From Naegleria lovaniensis (taxonomy: Eukaryota; Heterolobosea; Eutetramitea; Acrasida; Naegleriidae): a stretch of 64,000 nucleotides of DNA. The translations under genes and the position numbers were made by a program. The DNA is taken from contig NW_025407829.1 in assembly GCF_003324165.1 (NCBI RefSeq), positions 372,001-436,000 on the forward strand. The letters are read 5' to 3'. Below are positions 7,668-17,352 of this stretch, piece by piece (within the stretch, counting starts at the first letter, position 1; each line of letters starts with the position of its first letter). The notes under the pieces are model-generated. The model saw nothing but the letters and a program-made list of their open reading frames with translations, ran no database searches and had not been told where the DNA came from.

Positions 7668-10600
7668 ATGATATCTTCCATTCCTTCCAATAATACTCCA
7701 TCATCAGGAGTTGAACCTATCACAACAACAACATCTTCCATGAGTTTAGAGTTCAATCCAATTATTGCTTCCTCTCATAACAACACTTCTAGGACACAAT
7801 CATCCCCACAACAACCACCTTCTTCACCTCTCTCCGCTGCTATTGATAGCAATGATAAAACAACAACAACAACCGACCCTATCAATTCGAACGAGTTGTC
7901 TGAATTACTACTAGGTATCTACATGAGGAATGCAATACAAAGTAGTGTAAAGAGGAAAGTAGAAGAGATTGCCATGGACAAGACAACAGCCAATGCCCTG
8001 AGTTTTCACTACAAGAAAAGGCAAGGATTAGTGAGGACTGATCTTGAGAAGAAGAGTATCAACAACACGAATGGTGGTGCTCTTGATGGCATGGTATCTA
8101 CAACAACAACAACAACAATACCATTATTGATTCAAGAGAGCATCTCTAATGACCATTCTATCGTGAGTACACTGAATGCACCTTCTACCAATCTTTTCTG
8201 TGCTTCCTCAATCCATGATCTTACAACAACAACCGTTATCGAGAAGAACACTTCATCCAACACCACCTCTATGCTTGACAATAGTAGAGGCAATCATGAT
8301 AACTCTACTTCAGTATCGGATGACAAAAAAGTACCAATGGCTTTTTCAACCATGACCAACACGGACAACAACGAAACTGATAGCGAAACAGAGGCAGAGA
8401 AATTCACACGAACATTTATGGAAGATTATGTGAATGATGATTTAATTGTGAATAAGGATGAAGAAGCAAATATAGTTCCTGTAAATGTTAAAGACTATGT
8501 CATGGACCACTTTAGAAAAACAATATTATTGGAATGGGACAATTACAAAAGATCCACTCAGTTTAAATATGAATGGATAGAAACACGTATTAAGCATCTA
8601 CAGCAAGAATATAATTATATTTTAGACTTGTTGCAAGAAAAGCATAGTTTAATACATTCGAATTCTGACCAGAGTAGTGATAATATTTCTGAAACATTCA
8701 ATGGAGATACATTTAAACCAAGTACATTACTACAAGAAACTTTGCTTTCTCCAGCTAAGAGAAGAAATGATTTTATGCAACATCCATTTTTTAGCAGTTT
8801 TGAAGAGTTTTTTAATAGAGAATTAGAACACTTTAGACAATTGAAAGAAAAACAATCCGACTTGGCAACTATTTCATCTCATTGGCTATCTGCAGCAGCT
8901 GGTGGTGCATCCTCTGTGGTGAGACAACAAGTCGCTTCTGATACAAACACAATGGTTGATGAAAGTGTCACAAGTGCTGTTGCTCCTCCTTCTGATATGA
9001 CCACAACGACCATGCCAACAACGACTATGCCAACAACGACTACTGCTGCTCCTACCATGATGACTAGTAGTAGTAACAAACCACAAGCAGCAGCAACAAC
9101 AACAACCACACAACTACACTCATCCATGAGTGCACTCTCACCAACAGCATCATCTCTCTCCATTATCACTCTAAATTTAAATTGTCATCCTGGATCATCA
9201 TTACCCCTTACTTCTCCTCAAACTAGTAAGATTATGTATCCATTGCCATATATTACCTCTGCTGATATTTTGGACTCTTTGCAATTAATCTACAATCCAA
9301 ACACATCCTATTCCAACTATCCTTTACCTAGAAGAACATATCCACTATCCTTTTCTAACATTATGAATCAATACAATAAGAAGAAGAAAAGAGTAGGATC
9401 TTCGAGAAGATCAACTTCTATTCGATCTGTTGCTGGTTTCCGTAGAAGTAGAGGTGCTGAGGATAACCCAACTGAAGATATTGTTATTTTTGATACTGGT
9501 GTTTCAAATATTAAGGATATCAAATATAAGGAAATTGTAACACCATCGTTTAGAGTTTTGACAAATGAAGAATTATCTCAATTACCAACAATTAATGAAA
9601 CAGAAGAAGAGGAAGACATTTCAGATGCTAGATATTGTTATTTACATATTGATAATGAAATGCAAGAAAGACAAAAGTATTATCTGGCATCACTTCCCAC
9701 AACCGATAAAAAGAAGAAGAAGAGTCAAGCAGACGAAGAAGAAGAAATTCGAAAGACTATGAAATATCAAGTTCCAAGTTATGAAACCATTGTAGAGGCT
9801 TTTGAATCGTTCAAATCCAAGCGCAGTGAAGAACAGTCCTCAACCACCACCACCACTGAAATTTGTCATCCGAAACCACCCGTTCACAAATTTTCTGAGA
9901 ATTTCACGTATCTAGTTCCAAAAGATCAAATGGTGAGTGGTAGTACGAGCAGCAGTACATGTGCTACTCCAACTTCCTCAAAAACAACCCTAATGAATGC
10001 CAAATTAGCCTATACTTCTCAATCATCCACCACGAGTTTGACATCTCCTCAAAAGAAACAAAAAGATAAAAAGACAGCAGATCAGAGCGTGATACCAAGA
10101 TGGAAATTAATTACACTTGAATCCTATGTTCCTTATCCAATCGCTCCATGTGAAGATCCGAGGGGTAATTGGGAAGAATTGAAATTTAAGAGTAGAGAGA
10201 GAATGCAAAGTTTATCACTTTCTGTGGATACTCCAATATTGAATCCAACAACAACAACAACCATGACTCTACCATCCGTAGAGGACGATATTTCAAGAAA
10301 AAGAGGTGTTGGACAATCATCTCTTTTAGAAGAAGATGAAGTAATGATTGAAACCAATGATTATGACTTGGCATCCAATACATTGAACACTGAGACAACG
10401 CTTCGAACTTATGCATCTCTTAATCAATCGAACAGTGCAAATAGAAAACGCAAAAAGCCACCCACTTCCATCGATGATGATACTCTTATTGCACTCTCTG
10501 AAGATGACGAAGATGATGTTGATTATAGAGATTCTCTGAGAAAAAAGTCTTTGAATCGTGACAGTGATGAAGATGCAGATGATGAAGATTACATTGAAAG

Positions 10601-10862
10601 TAGAGACAGAAAGAAAAACAAATCAAGTACAACAGGTTCTGGTTACACCTCTTCTCATTCAAGAGGAAAGAAGAGAGGACCAGGAAGGCCTAAGAGTACA
10701 GAAACCACAGAGTGCACTGCAACAAGTTTTGTTGCTGATCGAATTTATGACACCAAGATTGTACTCAAGTTAAATGGAGGAGGTAGTGTGGACACCTCTT
10801 CCAAAGAAAAGAAGCAGTCCAGTAGTAGTAGTAATGGAAAGAATAAGAAACATCACAAATAA
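7668..10862 (+). CDS. PEHE-domain-like nuclear protein (possible KANSL1/MSL1-type subunit)
   Basis: 1,064 residues, one exon, about half Ser/Thr/Gln low complexity. Three ordered islands stand out. Residues ~280-330 (ILLEWDNYKRSTQFKYEWIE then RIKHLQQEYNYILDLL) resemble the Trp-bearing helix seen in KANSL1. Residues ~655-676 read YCYLHIDNEMQERQKYYLAS. Residues ~807-850 (IPRWKLITLESYV ... WEELKFKSRERMQSL) resemble the PEHE domain (PxWR start, charged helix) by which KANSL1 and MSL1 bind MOF-type acetyltransferases. Residues ~1000-1008 (RGPGRPK) are a good AT-hook for minor-groove binding, with acidic and Lys-rich flanks. Together they suggest a chromatin scaffold of a histone acetyltransferase complex. 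The PEHE call is by eye and could be wrong; the AT-hook is clearer. Confidence 0.6.
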   Translation: MISSIPSNNTPSSGVEPITTTTSSMSLEFNPIIASSHNNTSRTQSSPQQPPSSPLSAAIDSNDKTTTTTDPINSNELSELLLGIYMRNAIQSSVKRKVEEIAMDKTTANALSFHYKKRQGLVRTDLEKKSINNTNGGALDGMVSTTTTTTIPLLIQESISNDHSIVSTLNAPSTNLFCASSIHDLTTTTVIEKNTSSNTTSMLDNSRGNHDNSTSVSDDKKVPMAFSTMTNTDNNETDSETEAEKFTRTFMEDYVNDDLIVNKDEEANIVPVNVKDYVMDHFRKTILLEWDNYKRSTQFKYEWIETRIKHLQQEYNYILDLLQEKHSLIHSNSDQSSDNISETFNGDTFKPSTLLQETLLSPAKRRNDFMQHPFFSSFEEFFNRELEHFRQLKEKQSDLATISSHWLSAAAGGASSVVRQQVASDTNTMVDESVTSAVAPPSDMTTTTMPTTTMPTTTTAAPTMMTSSSNKPQAAATTTTTQLHSSMSALSPTASSLSIITLNLNCHPGSSLPLTSPQTSKIMYPLPYITSADILDSLQLIYNPNTSYSNYPLPRRTYPLSFSNIMNQYNKKKKRVGSSRRSTSIRSVAGFRRSRGAEDNPTEDIVIFDTGVSNIKDIKYKEIVTPSFRVLTNEELSQLPTINETEEEEDISDARYCYLHIDNEMQERQKYYLASLPTTDKKKKKSQADEEEEIRKTMKYQVPSYETIVEAFESFKSKRSEEQSSTTTTTEICHPKPPVHKFSENFTYLVPKDQMVSGSTSSSTCATPTSSKTTLMNAKLAYTSQSSTTSLTSPQKKQKDKKTADQSVIPRWKLITLESYVPYPIAPCEDPRGNWEELKFKSRERMQSLSLSVDTPILNPTTTTTMTLPSVEDDISRKRGVGQSSLLEEDEVMIETNDYDLASNTLNTETTLRTYASLNQSNSANRKRKKPPTSIDDDTLIALSEDDEDDVDYRDSLRKKSLNRDSDEDADDEDYIESRDRKKNKSSTTGSGYTSSHSRGKKRGPGRPKSTETTECTATSFVADRIYDTKIVLKLNGGGSVDTSSKEKKQSSSSSNGKNKKHHK

Positions 10863-11053
10863 ATATTATAGAACTCCATGTCAGCAACCAACTTTTGATG
10901 AAAGGAAACCAAATATTTGAGAATGTTATCCGTCAACTTTCTGTGATTTTCACTTGTCAAAAAAAAATCTGTGAAGGGTTGCTTCCCGTGAAGAATTTGT
11001 GTGTTTGGCTGACGGTCATCAAAAAGAGGCAGAATCCTCCTGCTCTTAGCCAT
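10853..11053 (-). CDS. Possible small protein (66 aa)
   Basis: An ATG frame sits in the 378-bp gap before villidin and overlaps the last 10 bases of the PEHE-like gene on the opposite strand. The translation is balanced and free of low complexity (MAKSRRILPLFDDRQ... HRKLTDNILKYLVSFHQKL), with two probable amphipathic helices, which is more protein-like than most chance frames here. No family is recognised. No splice signal extends it upstream into the 187 bp before villidin. Confidence 0.35.
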   Translation of the reverse strand: MAKSRRILPLFDDRQPNTQILHGKQPFTDFFLTSENHRKLTDNILKYLVSFHQKLVADMEFYNIYL

Positions 11054-11240
11054 TGAATCGGATTATTGTTGCCTCTTTGAACATTCAATAATTTCTCACT
11101 TCACTCCGAAGCGTGTGTGTGTGTGATGATCAAAAATTCATCATCCTCTCTGCAATAGCATTACACATTTACACTTTTACACCTGCCAATCACACCACCT
11201 TCTCAAGAACAAACAACAACTTTGAACAAACAAATTTATC

Positions 11241-14200
11241 ATGATCTCAAATCAAACCTCTTCTCTTGTCCGTTCCTCAAAATTTAGACATTTGAATGGT
11301 CATGAATATCCCAAAAGTGAACGTCACGAAAATATCAATGTTGGATACGGTCAAAAATTATCCAATACTCTGAAAACGAATGGCTCACTCTATGTATTAC
11401 CCTACAACTCCATTGGTGGTAGTGTACTCGCCTACAAGAGAGTCGATGATTATGGTCGATGGGATGAAAAGATTCAAAATTATGGAATGATCAAAGCTCA
11501 CAAAGGAAAATTATCAGATTTTGATTTGTCACCATTCAAAGATAGAAATGATTTATTGACAGTCTCTAATTCTGATCATACCATTCGATTATGGAAGTTA
11601 AATGCAGAATCTAATTACAAAATATTAGAAGATTGTGATTTGGAATTGAATGATCCTAGCGTTACATCTTCAAACATGTCCATTATTAGTAAGGTTGTCT
11701 TTCATCCCTATATTGAGAAGAGTGTTGTGAGTGTTCAAGGAGATTATATCTATTTATGGGATTTGGAAAAACGAAAAATCCAATACAGTGTCATGAATGG
11801 AAAAGTCTCTACAGCATCATTGAATAATACTTCTCCAATCATTGTAGAAAGTTTATCATGGAATGACAATGGTCAATGTATGATTTGTGGTACTTCGGAT
11901 CGATTCATTCGAGTCTATGATCTTCGAGAGATGACATCAATATCTTCATCCTCATACTCTTCAACATCCTCCTCTTCAACATCCTCCTCAATGTCAACAA
12001 CAACAACATCTCCCATATTCAGTGTAGAAGCTCATGCCAGTATGAAACCCTTTCAAACTCTGTACAATCATGGAACTCATTATGTAACCAGTGTTGGATT
12101 TTCCAAATCAGGTACACGTGAATTGGCACTCTATGACATGAGAAAGGATTTGAAATGTTTACAACGAGTACCGATTGACAATGGTGCATCTGTCTTGACA
12201 CCCTTCTATGATATGGATATTAAATTACTCTATGTAGCAGGAAGAGGAGATGTGAATATTCGATTCTATGAATTAGAAGGTGGTACTCTTCATTATTTGA
12301 ATGATTACAAATGTTCAAGTGCGAGTGCGAGTATGGATTGGATACCAAAATGGAAATTATCAGTCAATGATTTTGAATTGGCACGATTCCTTCGATTAAC
12401 CAATGACAAGACCATTGAAACTCTTTCCATGAGAGTGAGTAGAAAATCCAATATTGAACAATACTTTCAAGAAGATATCTTTCCAGATACTTGGAATGGA
12501 GAACCAGTGTTTGAGACATGGAATGATTCGATTCGTACAAGTAGTAGTTTCATGAGTAGTAGTAGTAGTAGTAGCACCATGAGTAGTAATAGTAGCAGTA
12601 CGACAAGTATGAATTTTAACTCAGAATTATTTTTCAGAAGAACCATGTCGTTGAAACCTGAGGGTAAAATTTCTATTTATGATGTTCCAGTGAGTGAGGG
12701 AGGCAAGGTGAGACCATTGGGTGTTACTAGTAATAATAATAATAGTAGTAGTGGCACTAATACTAGTCATAGTCACAATAATAATCATAGCAATGGTGGT
12801 GATCGTAGTGCAGATTATTATCATAACATCCATTCAGAGTCTCCATCATCAAGTACCATTCCATTAGACTCTACTCATTCCATCAAAATACCCTCTCTGA
12901 GATCTCAACTCTCAAATAATGGCACCTCACACACTCTAGATGCTCCTACGTTAATGTCTCCAACAGAGATTACAAGAAAATCTCTTTCTCTTTCCATTGC
13001 ATCCTCTATTGCAATGAATTCTGCACTGGCTGCAGCCAATCGACCATGGTATTCTAAATTATTCTCTGGTTTAGGTTATTATTTGGGAATGGCCATGTTC
13101 TTACTCTTTCGATTCACATTGATTTCCATTCCTGTATTTATTTATAGAAAGACGACTGGATATCAACCACCACCGTTACAACAGAGATTTGAAAGACAAG
13201 TACCACCCTTGAGTCATAATACAAGTTATAATAATCATCGGCATCGAAGAGGTGGTACGTCCTTAAAGAATGCTGCTACTACTACTACTACTAGCCATTC
13301 ATCCACCACTCAATCAACAATTCTCATCACTCCAACAAGTACTACTACCAACAACAACACCATGAATGAATCCTCCACCTATTCCAAAGTAGGAATGGAA
13401 ATTGCACGTGAATATGGTCAAATGATCATGAAAGAATATATTGGTCCACTCACTAAGGAAGACATCTTTCCGAAAAGAGCTCATGATCGAGATCCACAAT
13501 TGAAACAATCTCATGTTCTCGAAATTGATGTGACTGATTTGAAAAAAGGTTCAACTCATGTCTTGATATGGATCAAAGGTAGAAAGAAAGCTAGAGCTAC
13601 ATGGGTTCCATTGCATTGGTCTTCTCTCAATCATAATGATTGTTTTCTATTAGACACTGGTAAGACTGTATATATTTACAATGGACAATATTCCAACAAG
13701 TTGTGTCGAGCCAAAGCATTGGATATGAGTCAAATGATTAAATACAAGGAAAGAGGTGGAGATTGTCAAGTAGTTATTATTGATGGAGGTGTTTATACGA
13801 GTAGTAGTAGTAGTGGTAATAATAATAATAGTAATAACAGTACGAATACGAATAATGACTCAATCACACCACTCCTTAAAAAACAAATGACTCAATTTTG
13901 GACCTTATTGGGAGTCACACATGAATCTTCTTCTACTACTACTACCACACCACTCTCCAAATCCCAACCCACACTCACACTCACACCCACCGAAGATACT
14001 TGGATGAAATTACTTTGTGAACATTATCCTCCTGTGGAAAGAGCAGCACACAAAAATGTCTTTTCCAAACTCAAAATTGCAGAAAAGAGCAAGTACATTT
14101 GTCAAGATGAAATCTCTGATGATTTATATCAACAATTGAATGATTTAGGACAACGACTCTACAAACTCAATTCTGAAATATTTGAAGAAATGCCACTTTT

Positions 14201-17200
14201 CATTGAGAAGAATGAAACACAAGATGCATATATTCAAAGAATTGCACCACACATGTTGAGTGTGATTAAATTGAATCAAGTACCACACGGTGAAATTGAA
14301 TCTCTAAAACAACTTGAAGAATGTATTGAAAAGGGTGAATTGAATGCATTGGAAATTATTCAACCAAGTCATCGTGTATTACATTCTGATCAATGTTACA
14401 TTTTTGAATCTCTCTTCACGAATGAGGTATTCTTTTGGAGTGGTAAACAAAGTAATTTAAATATTAGAAAATGGGGAATTGCAATTGCAAAGAAATTGGC
14501 ACAATATAGAGCCATGCATGATAATCCATTTTCACTCATGAATCCAGCCATTCAACGAGCAAGAAAGAGGTCCATGCGTCGTCATCTTGGTGGTGATCAT
14601 GATACTACAAACGCTCCTCATAGTCATGATACTACTACAATGAGTCCTTCGAGTCATACTACTACTACTACAATGAGTCATACACCACCACCACCTTCCT
14701 TAATATATTTCATGTCCACAGTCACTCGTGTCATTGAAGATGGTGAACATTCCATTTACAAACAAAAATTTAGTGATTATCCTGGAATGCTCATGATTCA
14801 AACACAACATCAAGAAGCCTCACGTGGTAACATTGCTGAAACCAAAAAACAACGAAAAATTCCATTCGAAGAATTATTGAAACAAAAATATGCAGAACTC
14901 TCTGGCGCCACCAACCCTAACACCACTACCGGCATATGGAATTCTAAAATTAGAATGTGGCGGGTGAGTGATTTCCAGAAAATACCCTATGCTCATATTG
15001 GTCACTTTTTCAGTGGCGATGCATTCATTCTACTCTATACTTATACAAAGGTTGAGGGTGGTAAACCATTTCATAAACTCTTCTTTTGGCAAGGTAGAGA
15101 TATTAAAAAGAAAGATAAAGGAACATCAGCCTATAAAACTGTGGAGGTGAATGAAATGATTGATGAAGGTGTTGTGGAACAACAAGTACGTGTGGTTCAA
15201 GATAAAGAACCTCAAGTATTTATGGATTTATTTATGACGACGACGACAAGATGCTTCAATAGGATGAAACATGATCATTCCATCATGATGACGGCACAAC
15301 ACCATCTCTCAGTCCCTTATTACATGGTTCATAAAGGTAAATACAGAGAGTCTGTCTTGGAAGCATTTGAAAAGGCTCAAAAAGAAAATTCAATAATCAA
15401 ATCAAAGATGACTCCATTCACTGCTATTAGTAGTAGTAATACTATGACGACGAGTATGACGAGTACGAGTACCACGACGAATACGACGAGTACGAATACG
15501 AATACCACTACTACTATTGACAGTACCACCTCTTCCAATTCTACTACTCCAGTGAGTGAGTTCAACAACATGGATAATGACACGACTCGATTCAGCAGTG
15601 GTAGTAGTGCAATGAAATCCGAATCACCACTCGCTCAACGTGGTGGTGGTGCCTCAAGCAATAACAACAACACTCCTACTACTACTACTCCAACTCGATT
15701 CACATCTTCATCTTCAACAACAACAACACCTACCACTCCATCTTCAGAATATTCTTCTTCATGGGATGATGACACCAATAGCAGCAACACCTCCTCCTCC
15801 AACAACAGCACTCCAATCAAACTCTTTCAAAACATCAAATCAACTTCACTCGATGATCATGAAAAGAAATATTCTCCTCAAGTTTTACAATTCCAAAAAG
15901 AAATGATTCGTCAAATTGCAATGAAATCACTCTATGATTCAGATACCACTACTCTTCATTGTTATGACGTTCGAAATGGAAAAGTGTGTGAATGTGATGA
16001 TTTACATCCTGTATTTTTAAATCCATTCCATGCCATGATCTTTTGTAATTATAATTTTACTGTAGAATTGAATCGAAAGGAAATGAATGCAAGTGTATCT
16101 ACCATAACAACAACAACCATGAATGAGGATATAATAATAATGAATGGTACTGTAGAGGATGTTGCAACCACTCAGTACAACAATGATGATGATATTGGTT
16201 CTGGTGGTTCTGGTGGTTCTGGTGGTGCTGGTACTATTGCATGTAAACCACAATTAATTGTCTATTATGGAATGTATTGTCCACTGGATGAAAAGAAATT
16301 TATTGAAAATCATGTCTTGAAGGAATTATTTTCAACATTTCGACAAGATGAAATTCTATTCATTCAAGATCATGATGTGAACAATACCATTGAACAATTA
16401 TCCAAACATGTCTTTAAATCCATCATTGATCCATACTTTGAACCATTCTTGTTGAGATTCAAGAATTATTTATTACAACCAAAGCGTATCACAAGTCCTG
16501 CAATTTCAACTCTCTATTCTATTAACGATCATTCGGGTGAATTTACAATGACTCCCATTCAACATTATGGTGAATCTGATTTGTCATCAACACAAGCCTA
16601 CATCTTAGATACACTTGATTTGGAAGAAAAAGTTTATGTATGGATTGGAAAATTATGTAATATTGAAACAAAGAAGTTTGCATTGACAAGTGCTTTGGAA
16701 TATTATCACACATGGAAGTGTCAACAACAAAAAGATTCATTCTATACAAAAAAGAATACTACTACTACTAGTGAAGATGACTTTGATCCTGCATCATTTG
16801 TCAAGAAAGAAGATGAAATGAATTTACGTGTGGTTACAGAATTAGAAGAACCACCAGAATTTACAAGACATTTCCTTGCATGGTCAACATCATCCACTGC
16901 ATTCAAGATTCGATACAAGCAATCCAAGGATCCAAATGTCATTTCGAAAGGTTTTGTAAAAACACCTAGAACACCAAGAAGAAGTACTCATACTCACCAA
17001 ATGGTCAAATCGTCTGCATTGGATCAAGATCACTCCTCAGGGGTCTATGAAATTGAACACTGTCCAACCTGCACCAGTTTGTATAACAAATTATTCTCTC
17101 ATCAAACATATAGTTATAAGGTTCTTACAAGTGGATCATTACCAGAAGGTATTGACAAGTCCAAATTGGAGACTTACTTGTCAAATGATGAATTTATTAA

Positions 17201-17285
17201 GGTATTTGGAATGGATAAGAAGAAATTCTCTCAACTTCAACCTTGGAAACAAACCTCCCTCAAGAAGGAAAAGAGTTTGTTCTAG
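11241..17285 (+). CDS. vilA: Villidin: coronin-type WD40 propeller, gelsolin repeats and villin headpiece
   Basis: 2,014 residues, one exon. Residues 1-400 are a coronin-like beta propeller (N-terminal SSKFRHLNGHEY, then AHKGKLSDFDLSPFKDRNDL, SDHTIRLWKLN, TSDRFIRVYDLREM). After Ser/Asn-rich linkers, gelsolin-like segments lie near 755-845 (WVPLHWSSLNHNDCFLLDTG), 1035-1095 (DQCYIFESLFTNEVFFWSGK), 1230-1330 (FSGDAFILLYTY ... KLFFWQGRD), 1570-1700 and 1765-1820 (TQAYILDTL ... VYVWIGK). The last ~58 residues are a villin headpiece with all F-actin hallmarks (LPEGIDKSKLE, YLSNDEFIKVFGM, KQTSLKKEKSLF). The order matches Dictyostelium villidin, an actin- and membrane-associated protein. A hydrophobic stretch at ~605-640 (YLGMAMFLLFRFTLISIPVF) looks like a membrane helix or hairpin; Dictyostelium villidin has PH domains, which I could not see here. 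Confidence 0.92.
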   Translation: MISNQTSSLVRSSKFRHLNGHEYPKSERHENINVGYGQKLSNTLKTNGSLYVLPYNSIGGSVLAYKRVDDYGRWDEKIQNYGMIKAHKGKLSDFDLSPFKDRNDLLTVSNSDHTIRLWKLNAESNYKILEDCDLELNDPSVTSSNMSIISKVVFHPYIEKSVVSVQGDYIYLWDLEKRKIQYSVMNGKVSTASLNNTSPIIVESLSWNDNGQCMICGTSDRFIRVYDLREMTSISSSSYSSTSSSSTSSSMSTTTTSPIFSVEAHASMKPFQTLYNHGTHYVTSVGFSKSGTRELALYDMRKDLKCLQRVPIDNGASVLTPFYDMDIKLLYVAGRGDVNIRFYELEGGTLHYLNDYKCSSASASMDWIPKWKLSVNDFELARFLRLTNDKTIETLSMRVSRKSNIEQYFQEDIFPDTWNGEPVFETWNDSIRTSSSFMSSSSSSSTMSSNSSSTTSMNFNSELFFRRTMSLKPEGKISIYDVPVSEGGKVRPLGVTSNNNNSSSGTNTSHSHNNNHSNGGDRSADYYHNIHSESPSSSTIPLDSTHSIKIPSLRSQLSNNGTSHTLDAPTLMSPTEITRKSLSLSIASSIAMNSALAAANRPWYSKLFSGLGYYLGMAMFLLFRFTLISIPVFIYRKTTGYQPPPLQQRFERQVPPLSHNTSYNNHRHRRGGTSLKNAATTTTTSHSSTTQSTILITPTSTTTNNNTMNESSTYSKVGMEIAREYGQMIMKEYIGPLTKEDIFPKRAHDRDPQLKQSHVLEIDVTDLKKGSTHVLIWIKGRKKARATWVPLHWSSLNHNDCFLLDTGKTVYIYNGQYSNKLCRAKALDMSQMIKYKERGGDCQVVIIDGGVYTSSSSSGNNNNSNNSTNTNNDSITPLLKKQMTQFWTLLGVTHESSSTTTTTPLSKSQPTLTLTPTEDTWMKLLCEHYPPVERAAHKNVFSKLKIAEKSKYICQDEISDDLYQQLNDLGQRLYKLNSEIFEEMPLFIEKNETQDAYIQRIAPHMLSVIKLNQVPHGEIESLKQLEECIEKGELNALEIIQPSHRVLHSDQCYIFESLFTNEVFFWSGKQSNLNIRKWGIAIAKKLAQYRAMHDNPFSLMNPAIQRARKRSMRRHLGGDHDTTNAPHSHDTTTMSPSSHTTTTTMSHTPPPPSLIYFMSTVTRVIEDGEHSIYKQKFSDYPGMLMIQTQHQEASRGNIAETKKQRKIPFEELLKQKYAELSGATNPNTTTGIWNSKIRMWRVSDFQKIPYAHIGHFFSGDAFILLYTYTKVEGGKPFHKLFFWQGRDIKKKDKGTSAYKTVEVNEMIDEGVVEQQVRVVQDKEPQVFMDLFMTTTTRCFNRMKHDHSIMMTAQHHLSVPYYMVHKGKYRESVLEAFEKAQKENSIIKSKMTPFTAISSSNTMTTSMTSTSTTTNTTSTNTNTTTTIDSTTSSNSTTPVSEFNNMDNDTTRFSSGSSAMKSESPLAQRGGGASSNNNNTPTTTTPTRFTSSSSTTTTPTTPSSEYSSSWDDDTNSSNTSSSNNSTPIKLFQNIKSTSLDDHEKKYSPQVLQFQKEMIRQIAMKSLYDSDTTTLHCYDVRNGKVCECDDLHPVFLNPFHAMIFCNYNFTVELNRKEMNASVSTITTTTMNEDIIIMNGTVEDVATTQYNNDDDIGSGGSGGSGGAGTIACKPQLIVYYGMYCPLDEKKFIENHVLKELFSTFRQDEILFIQDHDVNNTIEQLSKHVFKSIIDPYFEPFLLRFKNYLLQPKRITSPAISTLYSINDHSGEFTMTPIQHYGESDLSSTQAYILDTLDLEEKVYVWIGKLCNIETKKFALTSALEYYHTWKCQQQKDSFYTKKNTTTTSEDDFDPASFVKKEDEMNLRVVTELEEPPEFTRHFLAWSTSSTAFKIRYKQSKDPNVISKGFVKTPRTPRRSTHTHQMVKSSALDQDHSSGVYEIEHCPTCTSLYNKLFSHQTYSYKVLTSGSLPEGIDKSKLETYLSNDEFIKVFGMDKKKFSQLQPWKQTSLKKEKSLF

Positions 17286-17352
17286 ACTTGTCAACAACAC
17301 GATGGAGTGTATCTACAAGAATTGAAATGTTATTGTGTTGTGCCAAATAAAT

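Noticed and set aside
7063-7720. A minus-strand gene overlapping the start of the PEHE-like gene (frames with MEDVVVVIGSTPDDG and MELCCAANVFIEKLQ)
   Set aside because: The pieces do not join with consistent splice phases, the first lies antisense to the start of a long clear gene, and no family is recognised. Kept only as a note in the intergenic entry.
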